DNA from: Citricoccus muralis
GTDB taxonomy: Bacteria; Actinomycetota; Actinomycetes; Actinomycetales; Micrococcaceae
Assembly (NCBI RefSeq): GCF_029637705.1
Contig: NZ_CP121252.1
Coordinates: 930,001-994,000, forward strand
Direction of reading: 5' to 3'
Length of the DNA: 64,000 nt
The position numbers and the translations under genes are program-made. Under the pieces are notes generated by a model. The model was not told the DNA's origin and ran no database searches. It worked only from the letters and a program-made list of their open reading frames with translations. Below are positions 26,492-36,424 of the stretch, piece by piece; positions within the stretch are counted from its first letter, which is position 1; each line of letters opens with the position of its first letter.

Positions 26492-27781
26492 ATGAGCGGA
26501 ACCGAGCCCTTTGACGCCGTCGAACTGATCACCACCAAACGTGACGGCGGAGCGCTTTCTGCCGATCGGGTCACCTGGCTCTTCGAGGCCTACCTGCGCG
26601 GCGTGGTGGCCGAGGAGCAGATGTCGGCGCTGGCCATGGCCATCGTGTTCCGTGGGCTGAACCCGGAGGAACTCTCCGCCTGGACGCAAGCCATGATCGA
26701 CTCGGGCACCCGCATGGACTTCTCCGCGGTGTCGGCGCCCACCGCCGATAAACACTCCACCGGCGGCGTGGGCGACAAGATCACCCTGCCCCTGGCCGCG
26801 GTGGTCGCTTCCTTCGGGGTAGCGGTGCCGCAGCTCTCCGGGCGCGGGCTGGGCCATACGGGCGGCACCCTGGACAAGCTCGAATCCATCCCCGGCTTTC
26901 GGGTGGAGCTGACCACCGAGGAGATTGTGCAACAGTTGCGCGAGGTCGGCGCGGTGATCTGTGCCCCGAGCACGCAGCTGGCCCCGGCTGACCGGAGGCT
27001 CTATGCCCTGCGTGATGTCACCGGAACCGTGGAATCCATCCCGCTGATCGCTTCGTCGATCATGTCCAAAAAGATCGCCGAGGGCACGGACTCGCTCGTG
27101 CTGGATGTGAAATGTGGGACCGGCGCCTTCATGAAGACGTTCGACGACGCCCGGGCGCTCGCCGAAACCATGGTGCGCCTGGGCACGGATGCCGGGGTGG
27201 CGACGTCTGCCTTGATTACCGACATGTCCACCCCGCTGGGGCTGACCGTGGGCAACGCCATGGAGGTCGAAGAATCGGTGGAGGTGCTCGCCGGGGGAGG
27301 ACCCGACGACGTCATCGAACTCACCGTGGCCCTGGCCCGTCGCATGCTGGACGCCGCCGGCCGACCCGACGCCGACCCGGCCCGGGCGCTGGCCGATGGC
27401 ACCGCGATGGACACCTGGCGGGCCATGGTGCGTGCCCAGGGTGGGGACCCGGACGCCGCCCTGCCGGCACCGAAACACACCCACACCGTGCGCGCCGACA
27501 CCTCCGGCATGCTGACCCGGCTGGACGCCCTCGACGTCGGCGTGGCCGCCTGGCGCCTCGGTGCGGGACGCGCCCGCAAAGAAGACCCGGTACAAGCAGC
27601 CGCCGGGGTACGCCTGCACGCCAAACCGGGGGAGACGGTGTGCGCCGGGGACCCGCTGTTCACCCTGTGCACGGACACCCCGGAGCGATTCGACCGCGCC
27701 GAAGAGGCGCTGCGCTCGGCGGTCAGCATCGGTGCGGAGGACTCCGCCGCATCCCGACCCCTGATCCTGGCCGCCCTGTAG
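26492..27781 (+). CDS. deoA: Thymidine phosphorylase (pyrimidine-nucleoside phosphorylase)
   Basis: 429 aa. It cleaves thymidine or uridine/deoxyuridine with phosphate. DKHSTGGVGDKITLPLA is the phosphate-binding glycine loop (about residues 88-104), SGRGLGHTGGTLDKLESIPGF follows, and MSKKIAEGTDSLVLDVKCGTGAFMK is the family signature. GAGAGGAG precedes the ATG at 26492; the frame extends upstream only into cdd. It works directly downstream of cytidine deaminase. Confidence 0.97.
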   Translation: MSGTEPFDAVELITTKRDGGALSADRVTWLFEAYLRGVVAEEQMSALAMAIVFRGLNPEELSAWTQAMIDSGTRMDFSAVSAPTADKHSTGGVGDKITLPLAAVVASFGVAVPQLSGRGLGHTGGTLDKLESIPGFRVELTTEEIVQQLREVGAVICAPSTQLAPADRRLYALRDVTGTVESIPLIASSIMSKKIAEGTDSLVLDVKCGTGAFMKTFDDARALAETMVRLGTDAGVATSALITDMSTPLGLTVGNAMEVEESVEVLAGGGPDDVIELTVALARRMLDAAGRPDADPARALADGTAMDTWRAMVRAQGGDPDAALPAPKHTHTVRADTSGMLTRLDALDVGVAAWRLGAGRARKEDPVQAAAGVRLHAKPGETVCAGDPLFTLCTDTPERFDRAEEALRSAVSIGAEDSAASRPLILAAL

Positions 27782-27805
27782 GCGCGCGACCAACGCCTCA
27801 ACCGA

Positions 27806-27820
27806 TACACTGTCGCCGTG
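27806..27820 (+). promoter_or_regulatory. Leaderless promoter of dedA
   Basis: TACACT (27806-27811) lies exactly six bases before the GTG at 27818; no ribosome-binding site. Confidence 0.55.
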
Positions 27821-28468
27821 TTCCAGTTCATTGAAGACGCCGTGCTCGCTGCGGCCACCGCCTGGTGGATGCCCTGGGCCGTCTTCTTGCTCTGCTTCAT
27901 CGACGGGTTCTTCCCCGTGGTGCCCTCGGAATCCGTGATCGTCGCCCTGGCCTCGCTGTCGGCCGGCCACATCGACGTGAATCTGGGCGTGCTCTTCCTG
28001 CTCGGCTGGGTGGGCGCGGTCGGTGGCGACCAGGTGGCGTATTGGATCGGACGCAGCGTGGGAGTGAGCCGCTTCCGCTGGATGCGCACCCGCTCCGTGC
28101 GCCGTGCGGTGGGTGCGGCCCGAAAGTCGCTGGCCACCCGCGGGGCCCTGGTCATTACGACGGCGCGTCACATTCCGGGTGGCCGCGTCGCCGTAAACTT
28201 CACCGCTGGAGCCAGCCGGTACCCCTGGTGGCGTTTCACAGCCCTCGACGTCGTCTCCGCGGCGATCTGGGCCGCATATTCGATTCTCATCGGTCGGTTC
28301 ACCGCCGGCTGGTTCGAAAACACCCTGCTGCAGATCGCCCTGGCCCTGGTGATCGCCGTCATCATCGGCTTCGGGCTCGACTTCGTGATCAAGCGTGTGC
28401 TGGCGCGAGCCGTGGCCCGCGAGGAGTCCGCTCCCGTAGACTCCAAGAGTGACTCAGAACAGCACTGA
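27818..28468 (+). CDS. DedA-family membrane protein
   Basis: 216 aa with four to five membrane segments. FIDGFFPVVPSESVIVALASL, GDQVAYWIGRSVG and ARHIPGGRVAVNFTAGASRYPWWRF are the DedA/SNARE-associated signatures, including the acidic and Arg residues linked to proton-driven lipid flipping in characterised members. It sits between nucleoside salvage genes, but the family acts on membrane phospholipids such as undecaprenyl phosphate, so its place looks incidental. The last 20 bases overlap the start of add. Confidence 0.9.
   Translation: MFQFIEDAVLAAATAWWMPWAVFLLCFIDGFFPVVPSESVIVALASLSAGHIDVNLGVLFLLGWVGAVGGDQVAYWIGRSVGVSRFRWMRTRSVRRAVGAARKSLATRGALVITTARHIPGGRVAVNFTAGASRYPWWRFTALDVVSAAIWAAYSILIGRFTAGWFENTLLQIALALVIAVIIGFGLDFVIKRVLARAVAREESAPVDSKSDSEQH
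28437..28451 (+). promoter_or_regulatory. Leaderless promoter of add inside the dedA end
   Basis: TAGACT (28437-28442) is exactly six bases before the GTG at 28449, inside the last codons of dedA. Confidence 0.5.
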
Positions 28469-29705
28469 AACTGCCTTCGCTCCCGAACCGCCAACCCCTC
28501 TGGAACTAGACCTCGCAGCCCTGCCGAAAGTGAGTCTGCACGACCACCTCGACGGCGGGCTGCGCCCCGATACGGTGGCCGAGTTGGCCGCTGAGATCGG
28601 CCACGCGCTGCCGGTGGATCCCGCAACCGAATCCCTCGCCGAGTGGTTCGCCGAAGCGGCCAACGCCGGCACCCTGGAGCAGTACCTCGAGACGTTCGCC
28701 CACACCACCGCCGTGATGCAGACCGCGTCGGCGCTCACCCGTGTCGCCCGCGAATTCGTCGAAGACCTGGTGGAAGACGGAGTCGTCTACGCCGAAATCC
28801 GCTGGGCTCCCGAACAGCACACCGAAGCCGGGCTCAGCCTAGACGAGGCCGTGGAAGCGGTGCAGGCCGGACTCGACGCCGGCGTGGAAGAGGCCGCAGA
28901 GCGCGGTCACCGTATCCAGGTCGGCCAGCTGGTCACCGCCATGCGGCAGAACGACCGCTCGCAGGAAATCGCCGAACTGGCTGTGCGGCATCGCGACCGA
29001 GGCGTGGTCGGCTTCGACATCGCCGGACCGGAATCCGGGTTCCCGCCCTCGCGCTTCGCCGAGGCCTTCACTTGGCTGGCCGAACAGGGCTTCCCGGTGA
29101 CCGTGCACGCCGGGGAATCCGAGGGCCTGGACTCCATCCGTGACGCGCTGGTGAACGGGCGCGCTCTGCGCCTGGGCCATGGGGTGCGCATCGCCGACGA
29201 CCTCACCGTCACCGCCGCCGACGACGAGACCGGTGACGCCTCTGATCTCGTCGTCGACCTCGGCCACCTGGCCACCTGGGTGCTGGACCGGGAGATCCCC
29301 TTGGAAATCTGCCCATCCTCGAACCTGCAGACCGGCGCGGTGGCGGCCCCGGAAGACGACTCCACCCCGGTGCTGGAGCATCACCCCATCGACATGCTGG
29401 TGCAGTTGGGTTTCACCGTCACCGTGAACCCGGACAACCGCCTGGTCTCCGGGGTGTCACTGACCGATGAGCTGTACCTGCTCGCCGAAACCTACGACTA
29501 CTCGCTGTCCGACCTGCTGCAGTTTCAGATCAATGCAGCCAAGGGGGCATTCCTGGATCACGACTCCCGCTACGAGTTGCTGGAGTACCTGCTGGATACC
29601 TGGTCCTCGGTCGCCGAGGCCGAGGCCAACCAACCCGGATCCACCGGACTGCGCCTGGTCGACATGGATTTCGACGAGGCCGAGGAAGCCGACGAACGAG
29701 CATGA
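28449..29705 (+). CDS. add: Adenosine deaminase
   Basis: 418 aa. Metal ligands appear in SLHDHLDGGLRP (about 32-43) and VTVHAGE (about 217), with the catalytic His in LGHGVRIADD and the late Asp region in VTVNPDNRLVSGVSL. The Asp-Asn form of the last motif, where textbook enzymes have Asp-Asp, also occurs in other actinobacterial adenosine deaminases. It converts adenosine to inosine. The start is GTG at 28449. The stop overlaps mazG by 4 bases. Confidence 0.95.
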   Translation: MTQNSTETAFAPEPPTPLELDLAALPKVSLHDHLDGGLRPDTVAELAAEIGHALPVDPATESLAEWFAEAANAGTLEQYLETFAHTTAVMQTASALTRVAREFVEDLVEDGVVYAEIRWAPEQHTEAGLSLDEAVEAVQAGLDAGVEEAAERGHRIQVGQLVTAMRQNDRSQEIAELAVRHRDRGVVGFDIAGPESGFPPSRFAEAFTWLAEQGFPVTVHAGESEGLDSIRDALVNGRALRLGHGVRIADDLTVTAADDETGDASDLVVDLGHLATWVLDREIPLEICPSSNLQTGAVAAPEDDSTPVLEHHPIDMLVQLGFTVTVNPDNRLVSGVSLTDELYLLAETYDYSLSDLLQFQINAAKGAFLDHDSRYELLEYLLDTWSSVAEAEANQPGSTGLRLVDMDFDEAEEADERA

Positions 29706-30442
29706 GCGAGACCCCCGGTGCCGTTGACCACCTGATGTGGGTGACCCGGCAGTTGCGGCGGTGGTGCCCCTGGACCCGGGAACTCACCCACGCCCAGCTG
29801 GCCGAGTACCTCATCGAGGAGGCCCACGAAACGGTCGAGGCCATCGAGGCCCTGCCCGCAGTGGATGCGGCACCGGAGGTTCAGCGCACAGGCTACGACA
29901 CGCTCCGCAAGGAGTTCGGTGACGTGCTGTTCCAAGTGGTGCTGCACTCCGCGGTCGCCGAAGAACTATCCGGGACCGAAGCCAGCGGGTTCACCCTGGA
30001 CACCGTGGCCGAGGCGATCACCGAGAAAATGATCCGCCGTAACCCCCACGTCTTCACCCCCGAAGGTGAGCTGCTGGATGCATCCGAGCTCGGCGCGGTC
30101 ACCATCGACGACGTCGAGAAGAACTGGGAGCGGATCAAAAAATCCGAACGGGCGGACCACCCGGAGGGCCGTGAAGGCGACCGTGCTGTCACCTCCGTCT
30201 TCGACCTACCGGCCGCGCTGCCTGCGCTCGCCGCTGCGGCCAAGGCCGTGGACCGGGCCGGGCGCCAGCCCGTTAATCCGTTACCTGCTCCACACGTCGG
30301 TCCACTGTCCGTGGACCTGACCGATGAAGAACAGCTCGGTGAAGACCTGTTTGCCCTCGTTCAGGCGGCGCGCGCTCGCGGTCTCGACCCGGAGCGCGCC
30401 CTGCGCGCGCACCTGCGGGGCCGACGCGAAAGCAGCTTCTGA
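29702..30442 (+). CDS. mazG: Nucleoside triphosphate pyrophosphohydrolase, MazG family
   Basis: 246 aa. The N-terminal MazG domain has the metal-binding EEAHETVEAIE (about 40-50) and EFGDVLFQVVLHS (about 71-83) helices, plus RRNPHVF. It hydrolyses abnormal NTPs. A C-terminal region of about 100 residues is actinobacterial. It follows add in an ATGA overlap. Confidence 0.95.
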   Translation: MSETPGAVDHLMWVTRQLRRWCPWTRELTHAQLAEYLIEEAHETVEAIEALPAVDAAPEVQRTGYDTLRKEFGDVLFQVVLHSAVAEELSGTEASGFTLDTVAEAITEKMIRRNPHVFTPEGELLDASELGAVTIDDVEKNWERIKKSERADHPEGREGDRAVTSVFDLPAALPALAAAAKAVDRAGRQPVNPLPAPHVGPLSVDLTDEEQLGEDLFALVQAARARGLDPERALRAHLRGRRESSF

Positions 30443-30444
30443 CG

Positions 30445-30939
30445 ATGACAACGGCAGGAAGCTCGGTCCCCGATCTTGCTGGCCGCTATGGAGAGGAGTC
30501 AGCCTTCTCTGGGTGGAGCTTACTCGTCCTCGGGGTCGGTGTCGGCGCTGTCATGGCGGTGCTCTTCGCACTTGGCCATCTGGTGTTCGCCAACATTTTC
30601 GTTGACTACGAGGTCGTGGACACCGTCAGCTGGTCTGCGCTGGTCTTAATGTTCGCCTTACCTTTTGGCCTCGTGGTGGGGGCTGGCGCGTCAGTTATTG
30701 TGTGTGTTCTTGCGCGGTGGATGCATCGCTGGGCCACTCGCGCGATGACAAGAATTTCCATCGTTGTCGTGTGCTTGCTGTTGTCTGGGACGGGCTGGGT
30801 GGGCCTAAACCTCATGCTCACCGGTGACCAACCCATGGATTGGCTGGGATCATTCCCCTGGCTTCCTGGTCCACTGGCCGGTGGACTGGTGGGTGGGCTC
30901 GTGCTTTCACGCTACGTCGCACGCCGCTGGACTCGGTAA
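30445..30939 (+). CDS. Four-TM membrane protein, unknown function
   Basis: 164 aa. Hydrophobic segments lie near 24-48, 60-86, 98-120 and 132-156. No family recognised. The start lies 2 bases after the mazG stop, so it is probably the last gene of the add-mazG unit. It carries two rare TTA leucine codons close together, and its codon choice looks less GC-biased than its neighbours. Confidence 0.6.
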   Translation: MTTAGSSVPDLAGRYGEESAFSGWSLLVLGVGVGAVMAVLFALGHLVFANIFVDYEVVDTVSWSALVLMFALPFGLVVGAGASVIVCVLARWMHRWATRAMTRISIVVVCLLLSGTGWVGLNLMLTGDQPMDWLGSFPWLPGPLAGGLVGGLVLSRYVARRWTR

Positions 30940-30996
30940 GCTGGTGGCCGAGGCATGCATCGCCTCTTCCACGTCGTCGTCCTTCAAGGAGACTGA

Positions 30997-32289
<1,293 letters not shown>

Positions 32290-32332
32290 TGAGCTGCGCT
32301 GGTCCTGAATGATGATTCGGGCCAGTCACGCG

Positions 32333-32366
32333 CGGGGTGCCGGACGATACGTTGTCCGGCACCCCG
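32333..32366 (+). terminator. Terminator after eno
   Basis: CGGGGTGCCGGAC (32333-32345) pairs perfectly with 32354-32366 across 8 bases; GU and GC pairs lengthen the base to 32329-32370. The remaining 150 bases before the next gene show no further clear signal. Confidence 0.75.
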
Positions 32367-32523
32367 TGTGCTCTTCGATACAGGAGCCGAGAGGCTGAGA
32401 GTTCGAGACACGACGGCGCGGTGACCCCGTCAGGGCACCCTGCCTCGCTACCCTGGGAACCACAGTGTCCCCTCTGGTATCCGCGACCGACCGCGAATAC
32501 TGCTTCCCCGGTGAGGAGGTGCC

Positions 32524-33273
32524 ATGCCACCGCGTCGACCCCGCGTGCCCCGTTCAGCCGAGCGCGCGCACCCGAAACCGGACACCCCCGAGACGTCAAG
32601 CACCGCAGAAGCACCGGAATTACCAGCCGAAACGGTGCAAGACACCGACGACGCCGCGAAAAACCACTCGCAGACACCCGTGGCCTCCCACGTCACGGAT
32701 CGCCTCAGCCGGGTCGCGAGCGGAGCCTCCAAGCGCGCTTCTGAAGCCTGGAACTCCACCGCCGAGAAGGTCGCTGCCAAGCGCACTCAGGAGCGCAAGC
32801 AGGTGCTGAACCGCGCCCGGGCCGCCGCCACCGCCCGTCCGCGCCCCACCGGTCACAAGAATTCCCGAGACTCCGGCCCCCGCGTGGTGAAGCCGGCCCG
32901 CAGTTTCTCCGGCCACGCCGTCGTGCTGGTGCTGGTGCTGTTCATTTCCGCCATCGTGGTGGCCCCCACTTTGCGCGTGTTCCTCACGCAACAAGCTGAG
33001 ATCAGCGAAATCCGCGCCGACCTGGAGTTACAGTCGGAGCAACAGCGCGAGCTCACCCGCCAGCTGGAGCGCTGGGAGGACTCCGCCTACGTCCAGCAGC
33101 AGGCGCGCGAACGGTTCAATATGGTGATGCCAGGGGAGAAGAAATACATGGTTGTCGGCGGCCAGACGGAAGCCGAACAGAACGAGGACATCGTCGAAGT
33201 GACAGCCGAACCCGAAGAACCGGCCTGGGCGTATGACCTCTGGGAATCGCTGATCGTCTCGGCACACCGTTAG
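32524..33273 (+). CDS. ftsB: Septum formation initiator (FtsB/DivIC family)
   Basis: 249 aa, long for the family because of a charged, low-complexity cytoplasmic N-terminus (1-130). One membrane segment (about 133-155, AVVLVLVLFISAIVVAP) precedes an extracytoplasmic coiled coil (QAEISEIRADLELQSEQQRELTRQLERWED) and the signature AYVQQQARERFNMVMPGEK (about 190-208). FtsB links FtsL and FtsQ in the divisome. GAGGAGGTG precedes the ATG. In actinobacteria it typically follows eno and precedes DUF501 and ppx, as here. Confidence 0.9.
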   Translation: MPPRRPRVPRSAERAHPKPDTPETSSTAEAPELPAETVQDTDDAAKNHSQTPVASHVTDRLSRVASGASKRASEAWNSTAEKVAAKRTQERKQVLNRARAAATARPRPTGHKNSRDSGPRVVKPARSFSGHAVVLVLVLFISAIVVAPTLRVFLTQQAEISEIRADLELQSEQQRELTRQLERWEDSAYVQQQARERFNMVMPGEKKYMVVGGQTEAEQNEDIVEVTAEPEEPAWAYDLWESLIVSAHR

Positions 33274-33287
33274 AGTGTTCTTTCGTG
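33271..33287 (+). promoter_or_regulatory. Possible -10 element before the DUF501 gene
   Basis: TAGAGT (33271-33276) lies eight bases before the GTG at 33285 and overlaps the ftsB stop; no ribosome-binding site is visible. Confidence 0.35.
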
Positions 33288-33920
33288 AGCACCACCGAAC
33301 GTATCCCCACTCAGACCGACCTCGACACCCTCTCGTTGCAGCTGGGTCGCCCCGTGCGCGACGTCGTCGAGATTGGCGCGCGCTGCGTGTGCGGAAACCC
33401 GCTCGTGGCCACCACCGCACCGCGGCTGTCCAACGGCATCCCGTTCCCCACCACTTTTTACCTCACCCACCCCCTGGCCACCGCCGCCGTGTCCCGGCTC
33501 GAGGCGGCCGGGGTAATGGCCGAGTTCAGCCAGCGGTTGGAAGGCGATGAAGAGTTGGCGAGTGCCCACCGCGCCGCTCACGAGGCCTACCTTGAGGCTC
33601 GCCGCGACGTGGGGGAGCGTGCCGGAACTGGCCCGGTGCCCGAAATTGACGGAATTTCTGCCGGCGGCATGCCCGAGCGGGTGAAATGCCTTCACGTGCT
33701 GGTCGGGCACGCCCTGGCCGCGGGACCAGGCGTGAACCGGCTCGGTGATGAAGCCCTGGCTCTGATCGACGCCGAATTCTCCCCGCAGCGCTGCCAGTGT
33801 GCTGGCGCCTGGGATGCGGACGCCGACGTGCCCACCCGCGACCTGTCCCGGCACGTGCGCCGGTTGGAAGCCCAAGGAATCAGCAACCCCATCCAGCAGT
33901 CGGAGGGCAACGATGACTGA
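33285..33920 (+). CDS. DUF501 family protein
   Basis: 211 aa. The conserved phrases IGARCVCGNPLVATTAPRL, PFPTTFYLTHPLA and KCLHVLVGHALAAGPGVNRLGDEAL identify DUF501. The family is confined mainly to actinobacteria and usually sits between ftsB and ppx; its biochemical role is unknown. Cysteines in CVCG and RCQCA could bind a metal. The end overlaps ppx by 8 bases. Confidence 0.9.
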   Translation: MSTTERIPTQTDLDTLSLQLGRPVRDVVEIGARCVCGNPLVATTAPRLSNGIPFPTTFYLTHPLATAAVSRLEAAGVMAEFSQRLEGDEELASAHRAAHEAYLEARRDVGERAGTGPVPEIDGISAGGMPERVKCLHVLVGHALAAGPGVNRLGDEALALIDAEFSPQRCQCAGAWDADADVPTRDLSRHVRRLEAQGISNPIQQSEGNDD

Positions 33921-34956
33921 CGAGCACCGGCCCACGGGCGAAGAAGTCGCCGCCATCGACTGCGGCACCAATTCCATCCGCCTGCTCATCGCCCGGCCCG
34001 CCCCCGACGGCACCGGGCTGGTTCAGCTGCACCGCGAAATGCGCGTGGTCCGTCTCGGCGAGGGCGTGGACGCCGCCGGTGAATTCTCCGAGGCTGCCCT
34101 GCAGCGCACCTTTGACGCGCTCGATGACTACGCCGTGGTGATCCGTCGCCTGCTCGGCACCGACACGCTGAGCCCCGAACGCGTGCGCTTCGTAGCCACC
34201 TCCGCCTCCCGCGACGTCAGCAACCGGGACGCCTTCGCCGCTGGCGTCCGGGCACGCCTGGGTGTGGACCCCGATGTGGTCGACGGACTGGAAGAAGCCG
34301 GGCTCAGTTTCGCCGGCGCCGCCGGAGCGCTGCCCGTAGAACTGCGCCAGCGGCTCGGCCGCGGCCACGACACAGTGCGGGTGCTCGTGGTGGATCTCGG
34401 CGGCGGCTCCACCGAGTTCGTGCTCGGTACCTTGAGCCTCACCGAACTGGGGCGGTCCGACGTGCTCGCCGCCGTCTCCAAGGATATGGGGTGCGTACGC
34501 TTCACCGAGCGCCACCTGCACAGCGATCCGCCGAGTGTGGCCGAAATCGACGCCGCCCAGCACGATATCGACACCGTACTGGACGAGGTTGCCGCCCACC
34601 TGGATCTCAGCAGCGTCGACGCCGTGGTGGGTGTCGCCGGCACCGTCACCACCGTCACCGCAGCCGCCCTCGGTCTGAACACCTACGACCCCGACGCCCT
34701 GCACGGTGCTGTGGTGGACCTGCCCACCATCGACGCCGCCGCCGGCACCCTGCTCACCTCCACCCGCGACCAACGCGCCGCCCTGCCCTTCATGCACCCG
34801 GGCCGTGTCGACGTGATCGGCGCCGGATCACTGATCTGGACCCGCATCCTGCACCGGATGCAACAGGTCACCGAGGGCCGCATCGGCGTGGCTGTGGCCT
34901 CCGAACACGACATTCTCGACGGCACCGCCCTGAGCCTGCTGGGGGAGCGCTCATGA
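33913..34956 (+). CDS. Exopolyphosphatase, Ppx/GppA family
   Basis: 347 aa. The ASKHA phosphate-binding loops are visible: AAIDCGTNSIRLLIA (about 12-26), VVDLGGGSTEFVLGT (about 159-173) and VVGVAGTVTTVTAA (about 237-250). The short length without the C-terminal HD domain matches actinobacterial Ppx1, which degrades polyphosphate or pppGpp. The start at MTDEHRP lies inside the DUF501 end; the stop overlaps the subtilase gene in ATGA. Confidence 0.93.
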   Translation: MTDEHRPTGEEVAAIDCGTNSIRLLIARPAPDGTGLVQLHREMRVVRLGEGVDAAGEFSEAALQRTFDALDDYAVVIRRLLGTDTLSPERVRFVATSASRDVSNRDAFAAGVRARLGVDPDVVDGLEEAGLSFAGAAGALPVELRQRLGRGHDTVRVLVVDLGGGSTEFVLGTLSLTELGRSDVLAAVSKDMGCVRFTERHLHSDPPSVAEIDAAQHDIDTVLDEVAAHLDLSSVDAVVGVAGTVTTVTAAALGLNTYDPDALHGAVVDLPTIDAAAGTLLTSTRDQRAALPFMHPGRVDVIGAGSLIWTRILHRMQQVTEGRIGVAVASEHDILDGTALSLLGERS

Positions 34957-36374
34957 CCGTTAAACCCACTCGTACTCCGCCCCGCCCCCGACTCGTCGTC
35001 CGTACCGGCGCCGTCGCGCTCACCGGCCTGCTCCTGGCTGGTGGACTTGCGGCCACCGCCCACGCGGATCAGTGGCGCGATGACCAGTACTGGCTGGAGG
35101 AGTATGGATTTACCGAGGCGTGGGAGACCACCGAGGGCGAGGGCATCACCATTGCCGTCATCGACACCGGCGTCGATTCCTCCCACCCGGACCTCACCGA
35201 ACAATTTGCCGGCGGCACCGATGTCTCCACGCTCGGCGCCTCCGACGGCACTCAGCCCCTGGGCGTTGATCCCGATCACGGCACCATGGTGGCCTCACTG
35301 ATCGCCGGGCACGGCAACAACCTCGAAGAGATCGCCAAGGCCGAAGAATTCAACGAAGAGCTCGCCCGCGCCGAAGAAGAAGCCGAAGACGAGGACGAAG
35401 ACTCGGACGACGACGCCGATGAGTCACCCTCGCCCAGCCCGACCCCGCGCGACGTGCCCGATCCCGGCCCCGGCGACCATGGCATCCTTGGTGTGGCCCC
35501 GGCCGCGCAGCTGCTCTCTGTCTCCGTCTACCTCGGTGATGACCCGGCCGCACCCACCCCGGAAGAACAGATCCCGCAGGCCGTGAAGTGGGCGGTTGAT
35601 AACGGCGCCGATGTCATCAACATCTCCCTGTCCTCCTCGGCTCAGGACTGGCCGCTGAGCTGGGACGAAGCATTCCTCTACGCCGAAGAGAACGACGTCG
35701 TCGTGGTCGCGGCCGCCGGTAACCGCGGCTCCGGCACCATGACCGTGGGTGCTCCCGCCACCATCCCGGGCGTGCTCACCGTGGCCGGGCTCGATCAAAA
35801 CGGCGCGGCCAGCTGGGACTCCTCGACCGAAGGCATTACCATCGGCGTGGCCGCGCCGGCCGACCCGCTCGTGGGCGCCCTGCCTGACGGCGGGTACCGC
35901 CGCTGGGCCGGCACCTCGGGTGCGGCCCCCATCGTAGCGGGCCTGGCCGCGCTGATCCGCTCCGAGTATCCGGACATGCCCGCGCACCAGGTCATCCACC
36001 GGATTCTGGAAACGGCACACGACGCCGGAGACGCCGGCATCGACCCCGTCTACGGTCACGGCATCATCGATGCCGCCGCCGCAGTCAACGCTGATGTGGC
36101 CACCGTGGATCGCAACCCGATGGACTCCATCTCCGAATGGATCCGGGTTCACCGCCGAGCCGAAGTCGAACCGCCCGAAACCAGCAACTCCCCAGTGCCG
36201 CCCTCGGCCAGCCCCGACACCTCGGTGCCCACCGAGGTACCTGTGGCCGCTGACGTCACCGATCCGCGCGCCGGCATCCAGCCCGCCGTGCTCTTCAGCG
36301 CCGGGGGACTCGCCCTGGTTCTGGCGGTCGTTGCGCTCGTCTTGTTGCTGCGCTCGCGGCGGACAACTTCGTGA
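34953..36374 (+). CDS. Membrane-anchored subtilisin-like serine protease (S8, mycosin-like layout)
   Basis: 473 aa. Signal peptide about 1-38 (ends ATAHA), catalytic Asp71 (AVIDTGVDSSHPDL), His109 (DPDHGTMVASLIAGH), oxyanion Asn257 (AAAGNRG) and Ser322 (GTSGAAPIVAGLAALI), and a C-terminal membrane helix (about 443-466) ending in basic residues. Between His109 and the next core strand lies an acidic, Pro/Ser-rich insert (about 121-172, runs of E and D). The build resembles mycosins, the proteases of ESX secretion, but no ESX genes are nearby. Coupled to ppx by a 4-base overlap. Confidence 0.92.
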   Translation: MTVKPTRTPPRPRLVVRTGAVALTGLLLAGGLAATAHADQWRDDQYWLEEYGFTEAWETTEGEGITIAVIDTGVDSSHPDLTEQFAGGTDVSTLGASDGTQPLGVDPDHGTMVASLIAGHGNNLEEIAKAEEFNEELARAEEEAEDEDEDSDDDADESPSPSPTPRDVPDPGPGDHGILGVAPAAQLLSVSVYLGDDPAAPTPEEQIPQAVKWAVDNGADVINISLSSSAQDWPLSWDEAFLYAEENDVVVVAAAGNRGSGTMTVGAPATIPGVLTVAGLDQNGAASWDSSTEGITIGVAAPADPLVGALPDGGYRRWAGTSGAAPIVAGLAALIRSEYPDMPAHQVIHRILETAHDAGDAGIDPVYGHGIIDAAAAVNADVATVDRNPMDSISEWIRVHRRAEVEPPETSNSPVPPSASPDTSVPTEVPVAADVTDPRAGIQPAVLFSAGGLALVLAVVALVLLLRSRRTTS

Positions 36375-36387
36375 CTTCGTGAAAAAA

Positions 36388-36424
36388 TTCACAAGCCCGC
36401 GTTGAGCGCCTACGATGGGAGTCA
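36388..36424 (+). promoter_or_regulatory. Promoter of the NDH-2 gene
   Basis: TTCACA (36388-36393) and TACGAT (36411-36416) are 17 bases apart. The -10 ends seven bases before the ATG at 36424, so the mRNA is leaderless or nearly so. The upstream ATG at 36415 overlaps the -10 and is therefore unlikely. Confidence 0.6.

Noticed and set aside
26339-28171. 610-aa minus-strand reading frame across deoA and dedA
   Set aside because: GC-rich antisense artefact; both plus-strand genes are intact with clear family motifs.
32385-32460. Possible TPP riboswitch (GAGGCTGAGAG ... GACCC) between eno and ftsB
   Set aside because: Only the CTGAGA element fits; the second conserved half (ACCTGAT and the closing GGG) is absent and the downstream gene is unrelated to thiamine.
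34491-34952. 627-aa version of the subtilase starting inside ppx
   Set aside because: The added Arg/Pro-rich residues are an out-of-frame reading of ppx; the signal peptide starts at 34953.
34953-36374. ESX (type VII) secretion locus
   Set aside because: Only the mycosin-like protease is present; no EccB, EccC, EccD or WxG100 gene is in the window.
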